Under the pieces are notes generated by a model that saw nothing but the letters and a program-made list of their open reading frames with translations, did no database searches and was not told where the DNA came from. Position numbers and translations under genes: made by a program. Positions 29,707 to 38,719 of a stretch of DNA of 38,826 bases are shown piece by piece (the stretch's first letter is position 1; each line of letters starts with the position of its first letter). The stretch comes from JAPOQD01 sp964620555 (GTDB lineage: Bacteria; Pseudomonadota; Gammaproteobacteria; Pseudomonadales; Halieaceae): positions 1-38,826 of the forward strand of contig CAZUGZ010000018.1 of the NCBI GenBank assembly GCA_964620555.1, read 5' to 3'.

Positions 29707-31866
29707 TCAGTCACCACTGACCTCGACGATGGCGTTGAGTACCTCACGGGCACATTCGGGTATCGGCGTACCGGGCCCGAAGATGCAGGCGACTCCGCAG
29801 TCGCGCAGCATCTGGTAGTCCCGCCGGGGAATCACGCCTCCGGCAATGACCAGTGTATCGCCACCGCCGAGCTCGCGGAGTTCTTCCACGAGCTGGGGGA
29901 TCAGGGTTTTGTGACCAGCCGCCAGGGAAGAGACGCCCACCACGTGCACATCGTTCTCGATGGCCTGACGAGCCACCTCCGCGGGGGTCGAAAACATGGG
30001 CGACAGGTCGATATCAAAACCCACATCGGCAAAAGCGGTGGCAATCACCTTGGCGCCACGGTCGTGACCGTCCTGGCCCATCTTGCACACCAGCATGCGT
30101 GGACGACGGCCGTGGCGGGAGGCGAAGTCATCGATGTCGGCCCGGATGGCCTGCCAGTCCGCATCCTCTTCAAAGGACGCACCATAGACCCCGGACACGG
30201 TCTGTGCACGGGCGCTGAAACGGCCGAATTCCTGCTCCATGGCGAATGAAATCTCCCCCAGGGTGGCCCGGCAACGAGTGGCTTCAATTGCCAGTTCCAG
30301 TAAATTGCCCTTGCCGGTGGCGGCAGACTCCCGGATGCGCCCCAGGCTCCGCTCCACGGCAACGGGCTCGCGCTCGGCACGGACCCGGGCCAGCCGCGCC
30401 AGTTGCGATTCTCGCACTGCCTGGTTGTCGATCTCAAGAACTTCCACTTCCTCCCGCTGCGCCGTCTGGTATTTGTTGACGCCGACGATCACTTCCTCGC
30501 CGCGGTCGATGCGGGCCTGCTTGCGGGCCGCCGCCTCCTCGATGCGCAACTTGGGCAGACCGCCTTCAATGGCCCTGGCCATTCCTCCCTGCTGCTCGAT
30601 CTCCTCGATCAGTTCCCAGGCCCGCTCGGCGATCTGCTGGGTCAGGCTTTCCATCATGTAGGATCCGCCCCACGGGTCCACTACGCCGGTAATGCCGGTT
30701 TCCTCCTGAATGATCAGCTGGGTGTTGCGGGCCAGCCGGGCCGAGAACTCGGTGGGCAGGGCGATGGCTTCATCCAGCGCATTGGTGTGCAGCGACTGGG
30801 TGCCACCGAACACCGCAGCCAGCGCCTCGATGGTGGTGCGTACCACATTGTTGTACGGATCCTGCTCGGTCAGCGACCAGCCGGAGGTCTGGCTATGGGT
30901 GCGCAGTATGGAACTCTTGGGGTTGCGCGGCTCGAACTCGGCCACCAGGCGCACCCACAGTTGGCGGGCGGCGCGCAATTTGGCGATTTCCGTGAAAAAG
31001 TCCATGCCAATGCCCCAGAAAAAGGACAGGCGCGGCGCAAATTGATCGATATCCAGACCCGCAGCCAGGGCCGTGCGTATGTATTCCTTGCCATCCGCCA
31101 GCGTGTAGGCCAGTTCCAGCGCCGGGTTGGCGCCGGCCTCCTGCATGTGATAACCGGAGATGGAAATGGTGTTGAAACGGGGCATATGCCCGGTGCAGTA
31201 CGCAATGATATCGCCGATGATGCGCATGCTGGGGGCCGGCGGATAGATGTAGGTATTGCGGACCATGAACTCCTTGAGAATGTCGTTCTGAATGGTTCCC
31301 GCCAGGTCCTGCTGCGCCACACCCTGCTCTTCAGCGGCGACGATATAACCGGCGAGGACCGGCAGCACTGCCCCATTCATGGTCATGGACACCGAAACCT
31401 GGTCCAGCGGAATGCCATCGAACAGGATTTTCATGTCCTCCACCGAATCGACGGCCACCCCGGCGTTGCCCACATCCCCCGCGACCCGCGGGTGGTCCGA
31501 GTCGTAGCCGCGGTGCGTGGCCAGGTCGAAGGCCACCGACACCCCCTGCCCGCCCTCGGCCAGTGCCTGCCGGTAAAAGGCATTGGACTCTTCGGCGGTG
31601 GAGAAACCGGCATACTGGCGAATGGTCCAGGGCCGGCCGGCGTACATGGTGGCCTGGGGACCACGCAGGTAGGGACTGATGCCCGGCATGGTGTCATTGA
31701 AGGGCAGACCCTCGATATCCGCTGCCGTATACAGCGGCTTCATGGCGATCCCGTCGGCGGTGTCCCGGTTGAGGCCCTGTAGTGGTTTGCCGCGCAGTTG
31801 CCTGGTGGCGAGTTCAGCCCACTGGTCCACCGTCGCCCGCGACTTGTCGTGGCCGGAATCAGTCAT
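29707..31866 (-). CDS. Methylmalonyl-CoA mutase
   Basis: This 719-residue B12-dependent enzyme rearranges (R)-methylmalonyl-CoA to succinyl-CoA. The N-terminal TIM barrel includes GISPYLRGPQATMYAGRPWTI, FDLATHRGYDSDHP, MTMNGAVLP and RTHSQTSGWSL. The C-terminal cobalamin domain has KMGQDGHDRG, whose His (about 601) is the lower cobalt ligand, and GGVIPRRDY. It is a single-chain form with both barrel and B12 domain, as in E. coli Sbm or human MUT. The start at 31866 overlaps the epimerase stop by 4 bp (ATGA). meaB follows. In the pathway it delivers propionyl-CoA carbon to the TCA cycle. Confidence 0.97.
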   Translation of the reverse strand: MTDSGHDKSRATVDQWAELATRQLRGKPLQGLNRDTADGIAMKPLYTAADIEGLPFNDTMPGISPYLRGPQATMYAGRPWTIRQYAGFSTAEESNAFYRQALAEGGQGVSVAFDLATHRGYDSDHPRVAGDVGNAGVAVDSVEDMKILFDGIPLDQVSVSMTMNGAVLPVLAGYIVAAEEQGVAQQDLAGTIQNDILKEFMVRNTYIYPPAPSMRIIGDIIAYCTGHMPRFNTISISGYHMQEAGANPALELAYTLADGKEYIRTALAAGLDIDQFAPRLSFFWGIGMDFFTEIAKLRAARQLWVRLVAEFEPRNPKSSILRTHSQTSGWSLTEQDPYNNVVRTTIEALAAVFGGTQSLHTNALDEAIALPTEFSARLARNTQLIIQEETGITGVVDPWGGSYMMESLTQQIAERAWELIEEIEQQGGMARAIEGGLPKLRIEEAAARKQARIDRGEEVIVGVNKYQTAQREEVEVLEIDNQAVRESQLARLARVRAEREPVAVERSLGRIRESAATGKGNLLELAIEATRCRATLGEISFAMEQEFGRFSARAQTVSGVYGASFEEDADWQAIRADIDDFASRHGRRPRMLVCKMGQDGHDRGAKVIATAFADVGFDIDLSPMFSTPAEVARQAIENDVHVVGVSSLAAGHKTLIPQLVEELRELGGGDTLVIAGGVIPRRDYQMLRDCGVACIFGPGTPIPECAREVLNAIVEVSGD

Positions 31867-32273
31867 TGGTCGACCGCGGGTTGGTTGAGTTCGACCAGCA
31901 CCCCGTCGCAACTGCGCGGGTGAATGAAGATGGTGCGGGAACCGTGGGCGCCGGGGCCCGGCTGCTGCGCCAGAAATTCATAGCCCCTGGCCCGCAGTCG
32001 CGCTACATCCGCATCGAGGTCGTCACTGCGAAAGCACAGATGGTGCAGCCCCCCCGGTCTCTTCTGCAGGTACTTGGCGATGGGTCCCTGACCGCGCAAC
32101 GGATGCACCAGTTCGATACTGGTGGGAGGCAGGGGGAAGAACGCAGTGGTGGTGCTGGCATCCTCGACCTCTTCCGTACCCTGCAATTTCAGCCCGAAGT
32201 CCTCGGCGAAACGGCGGATGGCCCGTTCCAGGTCGGGAACCGCGATGGCAATGTGGTCAAGTGCGGTGATCAT
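31863..32273 (-). CDS. mce: Methylmalonyl-CoA epimerase
   Basis: This 136-residue VOC-fold enzyme interconverts (S)- and (R)-methylmalonyl-CoA, linking the carboxylase product to the mutase. The start MITALDHIAIAVPDLERAI and the metal ligands of the family are visible: H7, the ELVHPL strand (E54), the GGLHHLCF His (H77), and the C-terminal LVELNQP Glu (E128). Length is normal. It overlaps pccA upstream and the mutase downstream by 4 bp each, so all three are translationally coupled. Confidence 0.95.
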   Translation of the reverse strand: MITALDHIAIAVPDLERAIRRFAEDFGLKLQGTEEVEDASTTTAFFPLPPTSIELVHPLRGQGPIAKYLQKRPGGLHHLCFRSDDLDADVARLRARGYEFLAQQPGPGAHGSRTIFIHPRSCDGVLVELNQPAVDQ

Positions 32274-35089
32274 GGCTCGCTTCCCCCTTCGACCTGGGCC
32301 AGCAGTTCATCGCTGCAGCGCCGCCGCCTGGCCAGAATTTCCTGCGCGGACTCCTCTGCGGGTCGTTCATCGGGAGTGACCTTGAACAGCGGTTGACCCT
32401 TGCTGACTATGACCCCGTCACCCTCCACCAGCACCTGGTCAATGGTGCCCGAATAGCTGGCATGGACCTTGTTGAACATCTTCATTACTTCGATGATATA
32501 GAGGGGGTCGCCCTCTGCAAAGTGACTGCCCTGGCCCACGTAGACTTCCTGCTCCGGCGATTCACGGGGATAGAACATGCCGCCACTCTGCGCCAGGATT
32601 TCATCGGCGCTGGCCACCGGCGGAGGCGCCAGCAGCCGCAGCATGCGCCGCTGCAAATCCCGGTCCTGCAAACGCTCGGGGATGTGGATGCCCAGGTCCT
32701 GCTCCACCCGCAACTGGAAATACCCGCTCGCCTCGGCGACGAGGGGCAAAAGGGCCAGCATATCCAGTCCGCTTTGATAGCCCGCATGCGCGCCCCGCAC
32801 TCGCCGCCACAGGGCTTTGCCAAACCCGAGAGGCGCTTTCGGGGCCGCCAGGTGCGATTGCATCTGCTCCCAGTCCGGGGCCTTGAAGCGCCGTTTCAAC
32901 TCCTCGTAAAAACTCACCCCCGCCTGCAGCAGGCGGTCGTCATGGTCCCAGATCATCTCGGCGGCAGGTGGACCCTGCCGAAAGTCCATATCCAGGAAGT
33001 GGTAACTGTCCACCAGCAATTCCAGTGGATTCCGGTTCCAGCGAATTTTCCCGTCGACCAGCCGGTAGCTGTCCCGGTGGGCACTGAGCCAACCCGACAG
33101 CAGGTGCGGCTCGGCCAGCAGCTTTTCCAGGGGCCGGCACAGCAACGAGTATTTTCGCTCCAGCGTGTTGGCCAGGGCCGGGCGCTCCGGTTCCGGCACC
33201 CGTGCCTGCAGGGCCGCGCCAAGCTGTCGATAGCAGTAGTCGAGATCGATATCTGCGGCCCGCTGCAGCAATTCGCCGACCGCGGCCAGGTAGGGCAGGA
33301 CAAAAGCGGTGGTGGGCCGGGCCTGGGGATTCTGCCCCAGCAGCCAGTTCAACAAACCGTAGTGAAACTCCCGATTGGTGGCCAGATCACGTCCACTGAT
33401 GGTGGTTCTGCGCAACACCTCGGTCATGTGCCGGTAGCAGTCCGGGCGGCTCTCTCCTACGCTGAGCAACAGCGCGATATTCGAATCGTAGGCTCCCGCC
33501 AGGGTATATTTCATGAATACATCGGTGTCCGGATTGTGCAGGCTGATGCCCTGGTCGTCGCGGATTTCGCCCTCCATCGGGTCCGACCAATACTCCACCA
33601 CACCACCGGCATGGGGTTGCAGGGCGGCGTTGGTGGCATTGAGCCGGACTTCCACCGTGTCGTTGTGCCGGGGCACGCGCTCTGGCCGCGGCAGTTTGTC
33701 GCCGTGTACCGCCAGCAAGACCATGGCCTCCACCAGCGATTCCACCACAAAGCTGTCATCGGGCCGCTGCGGGTTGGAGAACTTCAGCCCGTAACACAAT
33801 TCCGTAACCCGATGCTCCACCTGAATCCGCGTATTCATTTCCATGAAATAGTGCTGGTCCCCATCGACTATGCACTCGAAGGTGGATACCGAATCCAGCC
33901 CCACGGCCTCGCCAAAACGTTCCGCCTCCCGTTCCATGGCCCGCAGGGTGGCCAGTTCCTGCTCCAGCACTTGTGCCTGTTGCCGCTGACCCTGGGCCTG
34001 CGCCTCAGCCAGCGCGCTTTGCAGCGACTCCTGGGTAATGGAGACTTCCAGCAACTTCTGCTCGTGCATTTGCAGCGAACAGTCGCGCCCGCCCATGGCC
34101 AGGGTCCACTGCCCATTGCCCAACACCTGAATCTCCTGGTGCCGGGTGGTCTCGATATTCAATTCGACCAGCACGTTCCGGTTGTCGCCTTCACCGGTGG
34201 CTTTCACCTCGCCGAGAATCTCGCGCACCAGTTCTCCGGTGCGGGCGGCTTCGCCGCGGCCGAGAATGCGCTGACCCTTGCCGCCACCGCCGCCAACGGC
34301 CTTGAGGCGGAGCCGGTGCTGGGGATACTGCTCCGCCATGCCGCTGACGACCGAGTCGAGGGTGGCGCAGAGTTCGTCCACGCTATAGAGGTCCAGCCGC
34401 CGCTCATGGGCCGCCGCCAGCACTCGCCTTGCCAACTGCTCCAGGGTCTGCTCGCCTTCAGCCGCCTCCAGTTCCAGTTCGTGCTCGTCGATCAGTTGTG
34501 CCAGGGCGTCGGCATCGGGATATTTCTGCAGCAGGGTCAGGCTGGTGGCGTTGTCTATGCCCGGCGTGACACTGATCCCGAGTTCCCTGGCGGTGCGTAT
34601 GGCTTCATCCTTGAGCCCGGCATTGCGCACCGTTGCCACACCGGGACCGATGAAGGTGAGACCGGCGTCCTGTACGGCCGCGACCATGGTCTCGTCCTCC
34701 GCCATGAAACCGTAACCGGCAAATATGGCGTTGTAGCCATTGTCCCGGGCGATACGGATGATCTGCTGGATGCGGGCATCCCGCTCCACCTTGCTGGCGC
34801 CACTGTAGTCGGGCACCCGGTGTACCCGGTCCGGGTCGGTCAACTGACGCAATTCCGGCGCCAGCGCGTTGCGATAGACGATGGAGTCCTTTTCCGACAG
34901 CAGCATACCGTAACCGGTAATACCCATCTCCTCGAACACATCCATGGCCTCCTTGCGAACCGGGCCACGGCAAATGATCAATGGCCGCACCCCGACGCAT
35001 GCGAACTGGCCGACCCAGTCCGAAGTGCGCCGCCCGAGGCGGCGGTCCCGGTGGAGTAGCGGATTCTTGAGGTAAAAGTCGTTGGACAC
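32270..35089 (-). CDS. Long, divergent acyl-CoA (propionyl-CoA) carboxylase alpha subunit: biotin carboxylase + BCCP
   Basis: This 939-residue protein carboxylates its own biotin using ATP and bicarbonate. The biotin carboxylase part is recognisable but divergent: ICRGPVRKEAMDVFEEMGI replaces the usual IANRGE opening. The ATP loop is GGGGGKGQ (Met to Gln at the usual GM), and EIQVLG, FMEMNTRIQVEH and VTE carry the catalytic Glu/Asn/Arg. A Gln/Ala/Glu-rich, probably coiled-coil insertion lies at about 350-395. A long middle region follows, then the biotinyl domain with EVMKMF (biotin Lys about 870) and a ~69-residue tail. The GTG start is 16 bp after pccB. Its place before epimerase, mutase and meaB supports propionyl-CoA as substrate. 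Confidence 0.82.
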   Translation of the reverse strand: MSNDFYLKNPLLHRDRRLGRRTSDWVGQFACVGVRPLIICRGPVRKEAMDVFEEMGITGYGMLLSEKDSIVYRNALAPELRQLTDPDRVHRVPDYSGASKVERDARIQQIIRIARDNGYNAIFAGYGFMAEDETMVAAVQDAGLTFIGPGVATVRNAGLKDEAIRTARELGISVTPGIDNATSLTLLQKYPDADALAQLIDEHELELEAAEGEQTLEQLARRVLAAAHERRLDLYSVDELCATLDSVVSGMAEQYPQHRLRLKAVGGGGGKGQRILGRGEAARTGELVREILGEVKATGEGDNRNVLVELNIETTRHQEIQVLGNGQWTLAMGGRDCSLQMHEQKLLEVSITQESLQSALAEAQAQGQRQQAQVLEQELATLRAMEREAERFGEAVGLDSVSTFECIVDGDQHYFMEMNTRIQVEHRVTELCYGLKFSNPQRPDDSFVVESLVEAMVLLAVHGDKLPRPERVPRHNDTVEVRLNATNAALQPHAGGVVEYWSDPMEGEIRDDQGISLHNPDTDVFMKYTLAGAYDSNIALLLSVGESRPDCYRHMTEVLRRTTISGRDLATNREFHYGLLNWLLGQNPQARPTTAFVLPYLAAVGELLQRAADIDLDYCYRQLGAALQARVPEPERPALANTLERKYSLLCRPLEKLLAEPHLLSGWLSAHRDSYRLVDGKIRWNRNPLELLVDSYHFLDMDFRQGPPAAEMIWDHDDRLLQAGVSFYEELKRRFKAPDWEQMQSHLAAPKAPLGFGKALWRRVRGAHAGYQSGLDMLALLPLVAEASGYFQLRVEQDLGIHIPERLQDRDLQRRMLRLLAPPPVASADEILAQSGGMFYPRESPEQEVYVGQGSHFAEGDPLYIIEVMKMFNKVHASYSGTIDQVLVEGDGVIVSKGQPLFKVTPDERPAEESAQEILARRRRCSDELLAQVEGGSEP

Positions 35090-35105
35090 GGAGTCGTTTC
35101 CCGGT

Positions 35106-36833
35106 TCAGTGGAACTCTCTTTGCACGTCCACCAGCGCCGTGGGCTGATAGTGGCGCATGTGAAAGTCCATGTTTTCCGCCAGCACCTGGCGCAAATCGG
35201 AGGGCATGACGATCTGTGAAATCGAACCCAGACTCAATGCCTCATTGGGGTTCATCAATTCCCGCTCGTAGCGCGCGGCCAGGTCCGCTTCCTGCGCCGC
35301 CACCCATTCCTCCACCTGTTGCCGGGCCTGCGCCTCGGCCTCGTCCGGCCCCACTCCGGCGGACTGCTGTTGCCGGCGCAATTGCTCCACGCGCTCCGCG
35401 ACACTGCCGTGAATTGCGCGCAACTCGTCCTTGTACACGTACTTGATTCCGGCCGGACCCATCACCGCCAGACGAGTAGTGGGCAGCGCCACCACCAGGT
35501 CCGCCCCGGTGGAATAATTGTTGTAGGAGGCGTAGGCACCGCCAAAGGCGTTGCGCACCAGCACCAGGAAGCGCGGTGTGCGCAGGTCGACGATGGCGTC
35601 CAGCATCGCCCTGCCAGCCTGCACGATACCGCCCGATTCCTGCTCCCGTCCGGGCAGAAAGCCGGTGGTGTCCTCCAGGAAGATCATCGGAATGTTGTAC
35701 AAATTGCAAAAGCGGATAAAGCGTGCATTCTTGTAGGCGGCGGCGATATCCACCTGTCCCGAGGCCACCGCGCTGTTGTTGGCCACAAATCCGATGACAT
35801 TGCCCCCCATGCGACCGAGCGCCGTGACCGTATTGCGCGCCCGCTCCTGCTGAATTTCCAGGAAGTCTCCATGGTCGCACAACTGCTGAATGAGGATACT
35901 GATGTCGAACGGCGTATTGAAACCGGTAGGTGAATTGAATGCCTTCTTGAGCAGGATATCGATATCCCAGGTTTTGCGGGTCACCGGATCGGATGAACTC
36001 TGTATCGGGGCCAGTTCCCCATGGTGACTGGGCAGGTAATTCAACAACTCGCGCACCTTTTTCAGGGCCGCCACCTCATTCGGCACCACAAAATCGGTTA
36101 CCCCACTTTGGGAGTGCACATGGGGACCGCCCAATTGCTCGGGAGTCACCTCTTCACCGAGTACCGACTTGACCACGTCGGGACCGGTGAGACCGAAAAA
36201 GGTGTCCTCGGGCTGAATCAGGAAACTGCCCTGGCGGGGCAGATAGGAACCGCCCCCGGCATTGAACCCGAACATGCACATGATGCTGGGCACCACCCCG
36301 GATATCTTGCGCAGGGCGGTAAAGGCATCGGCGTAGCCGTCCAGACCTCCGACTCCGGCGGGAATGTAGGCGCCGGCGCTGTCATTCAATCCCACCAGCG
36401 GGATTTTCTGCTTCGCCGCGAGCCGGAAAAGACGGGCCAGTTTTTCGCCATTGGTGGCATCCATGGAACCGGCGCGTACGGTGAAATCGTGGCCGTAGAG
36501 GGCGACATCGCGCCCATTGACACTGATGACGGCGGTAACCAGCGAGGCGCCGTCCAGATTGGGGCCCCAGTTCTGGTACAGAATGGTGGGGGGCGCATCG
36601 GTCAGAACCTCGATGCGCTCCCAGATGGTCATGCGCCGCTTCTGGTGTTGCCGTTCGATATTGGGGATGGCAGCGGCCTGACGCGGGCGCTGTTGCAACC
36701 CGTGGCCGGCCTCCAGCGTCTCTTCGTAAATGCCCGGAGTGGTATCGATTTGTCCGGGTACGCCGAATTGTGGGCCCTTCGATTCGACAAAGGGATTGTC
36801 CAGACTCGCCTCGACGGGCTTCTCGTTGCTCAT
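35106..36833 (-). CDS. Acyl-CoA (propionyl-CoA) carboxylase beta subunit (carboxyltransferase)
   Basis: This 575-residue carboxyltransferase moves CO2 from biotin to acyl-CoA. Crotonase-fold motifs are seen in two halves: YGHDFTVRAGSMDATNGEKL, NDSAGAYIPAGVGGLDGYAD, FGFNAGGGSYLP, GEEVTPEQLGGPHVHSQSG, then GRMGGNVIGFVANNSAVASG, FLEDTTGFLPGREQE, and GGAYASYNNYSTGADLVVA. Compared with standard PccB (about 510-540 residues), it has a longer N-terminus and an inserted Arg/Gln/Glu-rich segment near residues 495-530. The start MSNEKPVEA has GGGAAG upstream. It is the first gene of the pccB-pccA-mce-mutase-meaB operon. The match to PccB is clear, but substrate is inferred from neighbours. Confidence 0.85.
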   Translation of the reverse strand: MSNEKPVEASLDNPFVESKGPQFGVPGQIDTTPGIYEETLEAGHGLQQRPRQAAAIPNIERQHQKRRMTIWERIEVLTDAPPTILYQNWGPNLDGASLVTAVISVNGRDVALYGHDFTVRAGSMDATNGEKLARLFRLAAKQKIPLVGLNDSAGAYIPAGVGGLDGYADAFTALRKISGVVPSIMCMFGFNAGGGSYLPRQGSFLIQPEDTFFGLTGPDVVKSVLGEEVTPEQLGGPHVHSQSGVTDFVVPNEVAALKKVRELLNYLPSHHGELAPIQSSSDPVTRKTWDIDILLKKAFNSPTGFNTPFDISILIQQLCDHGDFLEIQQERARNTVTALGRMGGNVIGFVANNSAVASGQVDIAAAYKNARFIRFCNLYNIPMIFLEDTTGFLPGREQESGGIVQAGRAMLDAIVDLRTPRFLVLVRNAFGGAYASYNNYSTGADLVVALPTTRLAVMGPAGIKYVYKDELRAIHGSVAERVEQLRRQQQSAGVGPDEAEAQARQQVEEWVAAQEADLAARYERELMNPNEALSLGSISQIVMPSDLRQVLAENMDFHMRHYQPTALVDVQREFH

Positions 36834-36917
36834 AAGCTTCCCGTAATCAGCTCGGGATTCTGGCACCGCGGCCCCCTCGAGGAAACGGCCTGTGCTGGTG
36901 CATCCGAGCAGCGGGCC

Positions 36918-36946
36918 ACCATAAGCATTAGCAGTATTGAAGTCAA
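36918..36946 (-). promoter_or_regulatory. Predicted sigma70 promoter of the propionate operon
   Basis: On the minus strand TTGACT (36941-36946) and TATGGT (36918-36923) are separated by 17 bp, with transcription expected near 36911, about 78 nt before the pccB ATG. The -35 box overlaps the last codons of thrH. Confidence 0.7.
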
Positions 36947-37551
36947 TCTGGCAGCGCCGCGGCGGCGATGGCGGCGTGCAGGTCGGCATAGCCGGTCAGT
37001 GCCCGATACTGGGGAAACTCGGTACGGACTCGCTCCGGGGCACGGAACAGAAACCCCACGTCGGCCTCATCCAACATGCCGATGTCATTGTAGGAGTCCC
37101 CGGCGGCAACCACCCGGTAATGGAGGCTGTGAAAAGCCCGCACACAGGCGCGCTTGGGGTCCTCCTGCCGCAACCGGTAATCGCTGATGAGGCCGTCGTC
37201 ATCGATCACCAGGCGATGGCAAAACAGCGTCGGCCAACCCAATTGGCGCATCAGCGGTTTGGCAAACTCGTAAAAGGTATCCGAGACGATGATCACCTGG
37301 AACTGCTCGCGCAGCCCGGTCAGAAAATCACTGGCTCCGGGGAGTGGCGACAGGGTGGCGATGACCTCCTGCAGCAGCTCGATAGTCAGCCCGTGCCGAT
37401 TCAGCAGGCCCAGCCGCAGACCCATCAACTCGTGGTAATCGGCAATATCGCGGGTGGTGGCCCGCAGTTCCTCGACCCCGGTGCGCTCGGCAATTTCAAT
37501 CCAGATTTCAGGTACCAATACACCCTCGAGGTCCAGACAGACGAGTTGCAT
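36943..37551 (-). CDS. thrH: Phosphoserine phosphatase / homoserine phosphotransferase ThrH
   Basis: This 202-residue HAD-superfamily enzyme is close to Pseudomonas ThrH, which removes phosphate from phosphoserine and can pass it to homoserine. The start MQLVCLDLEGVLVPEIW has the catalytic Asp (D7) in DLEG. Then come ATTRDIADY, QEVIATLSPL, the SDTFYEFA Ser/Thr motif, and the DPKR and GDSYND acidic motif. AAGGAG lies 7 nt before the ATG. It begins 15 bp after the cysB stop, so the two may be co-transcribed. In context it could supply serine to CysE. Confidence 0.93.
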   Translation of the reverse strand: MQLVCLDLEGVLVPEIWIEIAERTGVEELRATTRDIADYHELMGLRLGLLNRHGLTIELLQEVIATLSPLPGASDFLTGLREQFQVIIVSDTFYEFAKPLMRQLGWPTLFCHRLVIDDDGLISDYRLRQEDPKRACVRAFHSLHYRVVAAGDSYNDIGMLDEADVGFLFRAPERVRTEFPQYRALTGYADLHAAIAAAALPD

Positions 37552-37566
37552 TCCATTACTCCTTTT

Positions 37567-38692
37567 TTAGCGGATTGGCAGCACCGTGTGCGAGAACAGA
37601 TTCTCCAGTTCCAACCTGCTGCGACAGCGCTGCGCCGCCTGCACCACATCGCGCGTGAGGTGAGGGGCGAACAGTTCGATAAAATCATACATGTAGCCAC
37701 GCAGGAAGGCGCTGCGACGAAAGCCGATACTGGTCACACTGGAGGCAAACAGATGACTTGCGTCCAGGATCACCAGGTCGCTTTCGGTATCTTCCTCACA
37801 GGCCATGCGGGCCACGATACCGATACCCAGGCCCAGGCGCACATAGGTCTTGAGCACATCCGCATCGGTGGCGGTCAGCACCACCCGCGGCTGCAGCCCC
37901 TGGGCGATGAACGCTTCATCCAGTTTGGAGCGGCCGGTAAAGCCGAAGACATAAGTGACCAGGGGGTACTCGGCCACCGCCTCGAGGCTCAATTCGGAAA
38001 CCCGGGTCAGCGGGTGGTCACGAGGCACCAGCAGGCACCGGTTCCAGCGGTAGCAGGGCATCATCACCAGGTTGCGGAACAGTTCCAGCGCCTCGGTGGC
38101 AATGGCGAACTCGACCTGTCCGGTAGCGGCCATTTCCGAAATCTGACGGGGCGTACCCTGGTGCATGTGCAGTGTTACCTCTGGAAAACGTTCCATGAAA
38201 CTGCGTATGGCGTTCGGCAGCGCGTAGCGCTTGTTGTCCGCGCCGGCAGCCAGCAGCACCGTGGCCATCGAGGCGGTCGCCCCGACGGCGATGGTGGAGA
38301 CGTCCGCCCGGATCAGGTTCATCGTGTCGTAGATCGCCAGTCCGGCGGTGATCNNNNNNNNNNTTCGGCAGCGCGTAGCGCGCCTGGGTATGGGTGGTAG
38401 CCAGAGAGAGACTGCCCTTGCGTTCGTCACTGAAGTCCTGGGCCACCGTTTTGAGGGTTCCCAGTTTGTCCAGTACCTCGCCGGCGAGCTTCAGAATTTC
38501 CTTGCCGGCGGGAGTGACCTCGGTTAGATGGCGGCCGCGTCGGGTGAAGATCCTGACCCCCAATTCGTCTTCCAGTTGGCGAATCTGCTTGCTTATACCC
38601 GGTTGCGAGGTATACAGACTCTGTGCCGTGGCGGACACATTGAGGTCGTGCCGGGCTACTTCCCAGATGTAACGGAGTTGCAGCAGCTTCAT
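37567..38692 (-). CDS. cysB: LysR-type regulator CysB, interrupted by a chimeric assembly insert
   Basis: CysB activates sulfate-assimilation genes in response to N-acetylserine. The N-terminal winged helix-turn-helix (MKLLQLRYIWEVARHDLNVS, YTSQPGISKQIRQLEDELG) and the inducer site ATTHTQARYALP (T100, T102, Q103) are intact. So is the C-terminal part from NAIRSFMERFPEV through VTYVFGFTGRSKLD to HLTRDVV. Between them, at 38231-38381, lies extra sequence that does not belong to CysB: a ClpP-like coding fragment, 10 N and a duplicated 18-mer. Dropping that block leaves 975 bp, a 324-residue protein, the same length as E. coli CysB. The gene itself is therefore probably whole and the assembly wrong. 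A promoter is predicted at 38720-38748. Confidence 0.93.
38231..38353 (-). other. Foreign ClpP-coding fragment inserted in cysB (probable chimera)
   Basis: The minus strand encodes ITAGLAIYDTM, then ADVSTIAVG, ASMATVLLAAGA and KRYALPN. This is the ClpP protease signature region including the active-site Ser context (A-S-M). Nothing in the LysR family looks like this. It is joined to cysB by the 18-mer TTCGGCAGCGCGTAGCGC (38213-38230), which encodes YALP in both families and recurs after the N run at 38364-38381. Confidence 0.9.
38354..38363. other. Assembly gap (10 N) inside cysB
   Basis: A 10-N run lies between the ClpP-like fragment and the second copy of the 18-mer. If the chimera explanation is right, no real sequence is missing here. 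Confidence 0.95.
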
Positions 38693-38719
38693 CGGCGGCC
38701 CTCACTCTAGAGCGTCGCT

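Noticed and set aside
32393..35059. An 888-codon open frame on the plus strand opposite the carboxylase alpha gene
   Set aside because: It is a shadow of a GC-rich gene. The opposite strand carries catalytic motifs and a biotin site, while this frame is His/Gln/Arg-rich with no recognisable domain.
38213..38692. A natural LysR-ClpP fusion protein
   Set aside because: The ClpP piece is only about 41 residues, lies in the middle of a conserved LysR domain, is bordered by an N run and an 18-mer duplication, and its removal gives a normal-length CysB.
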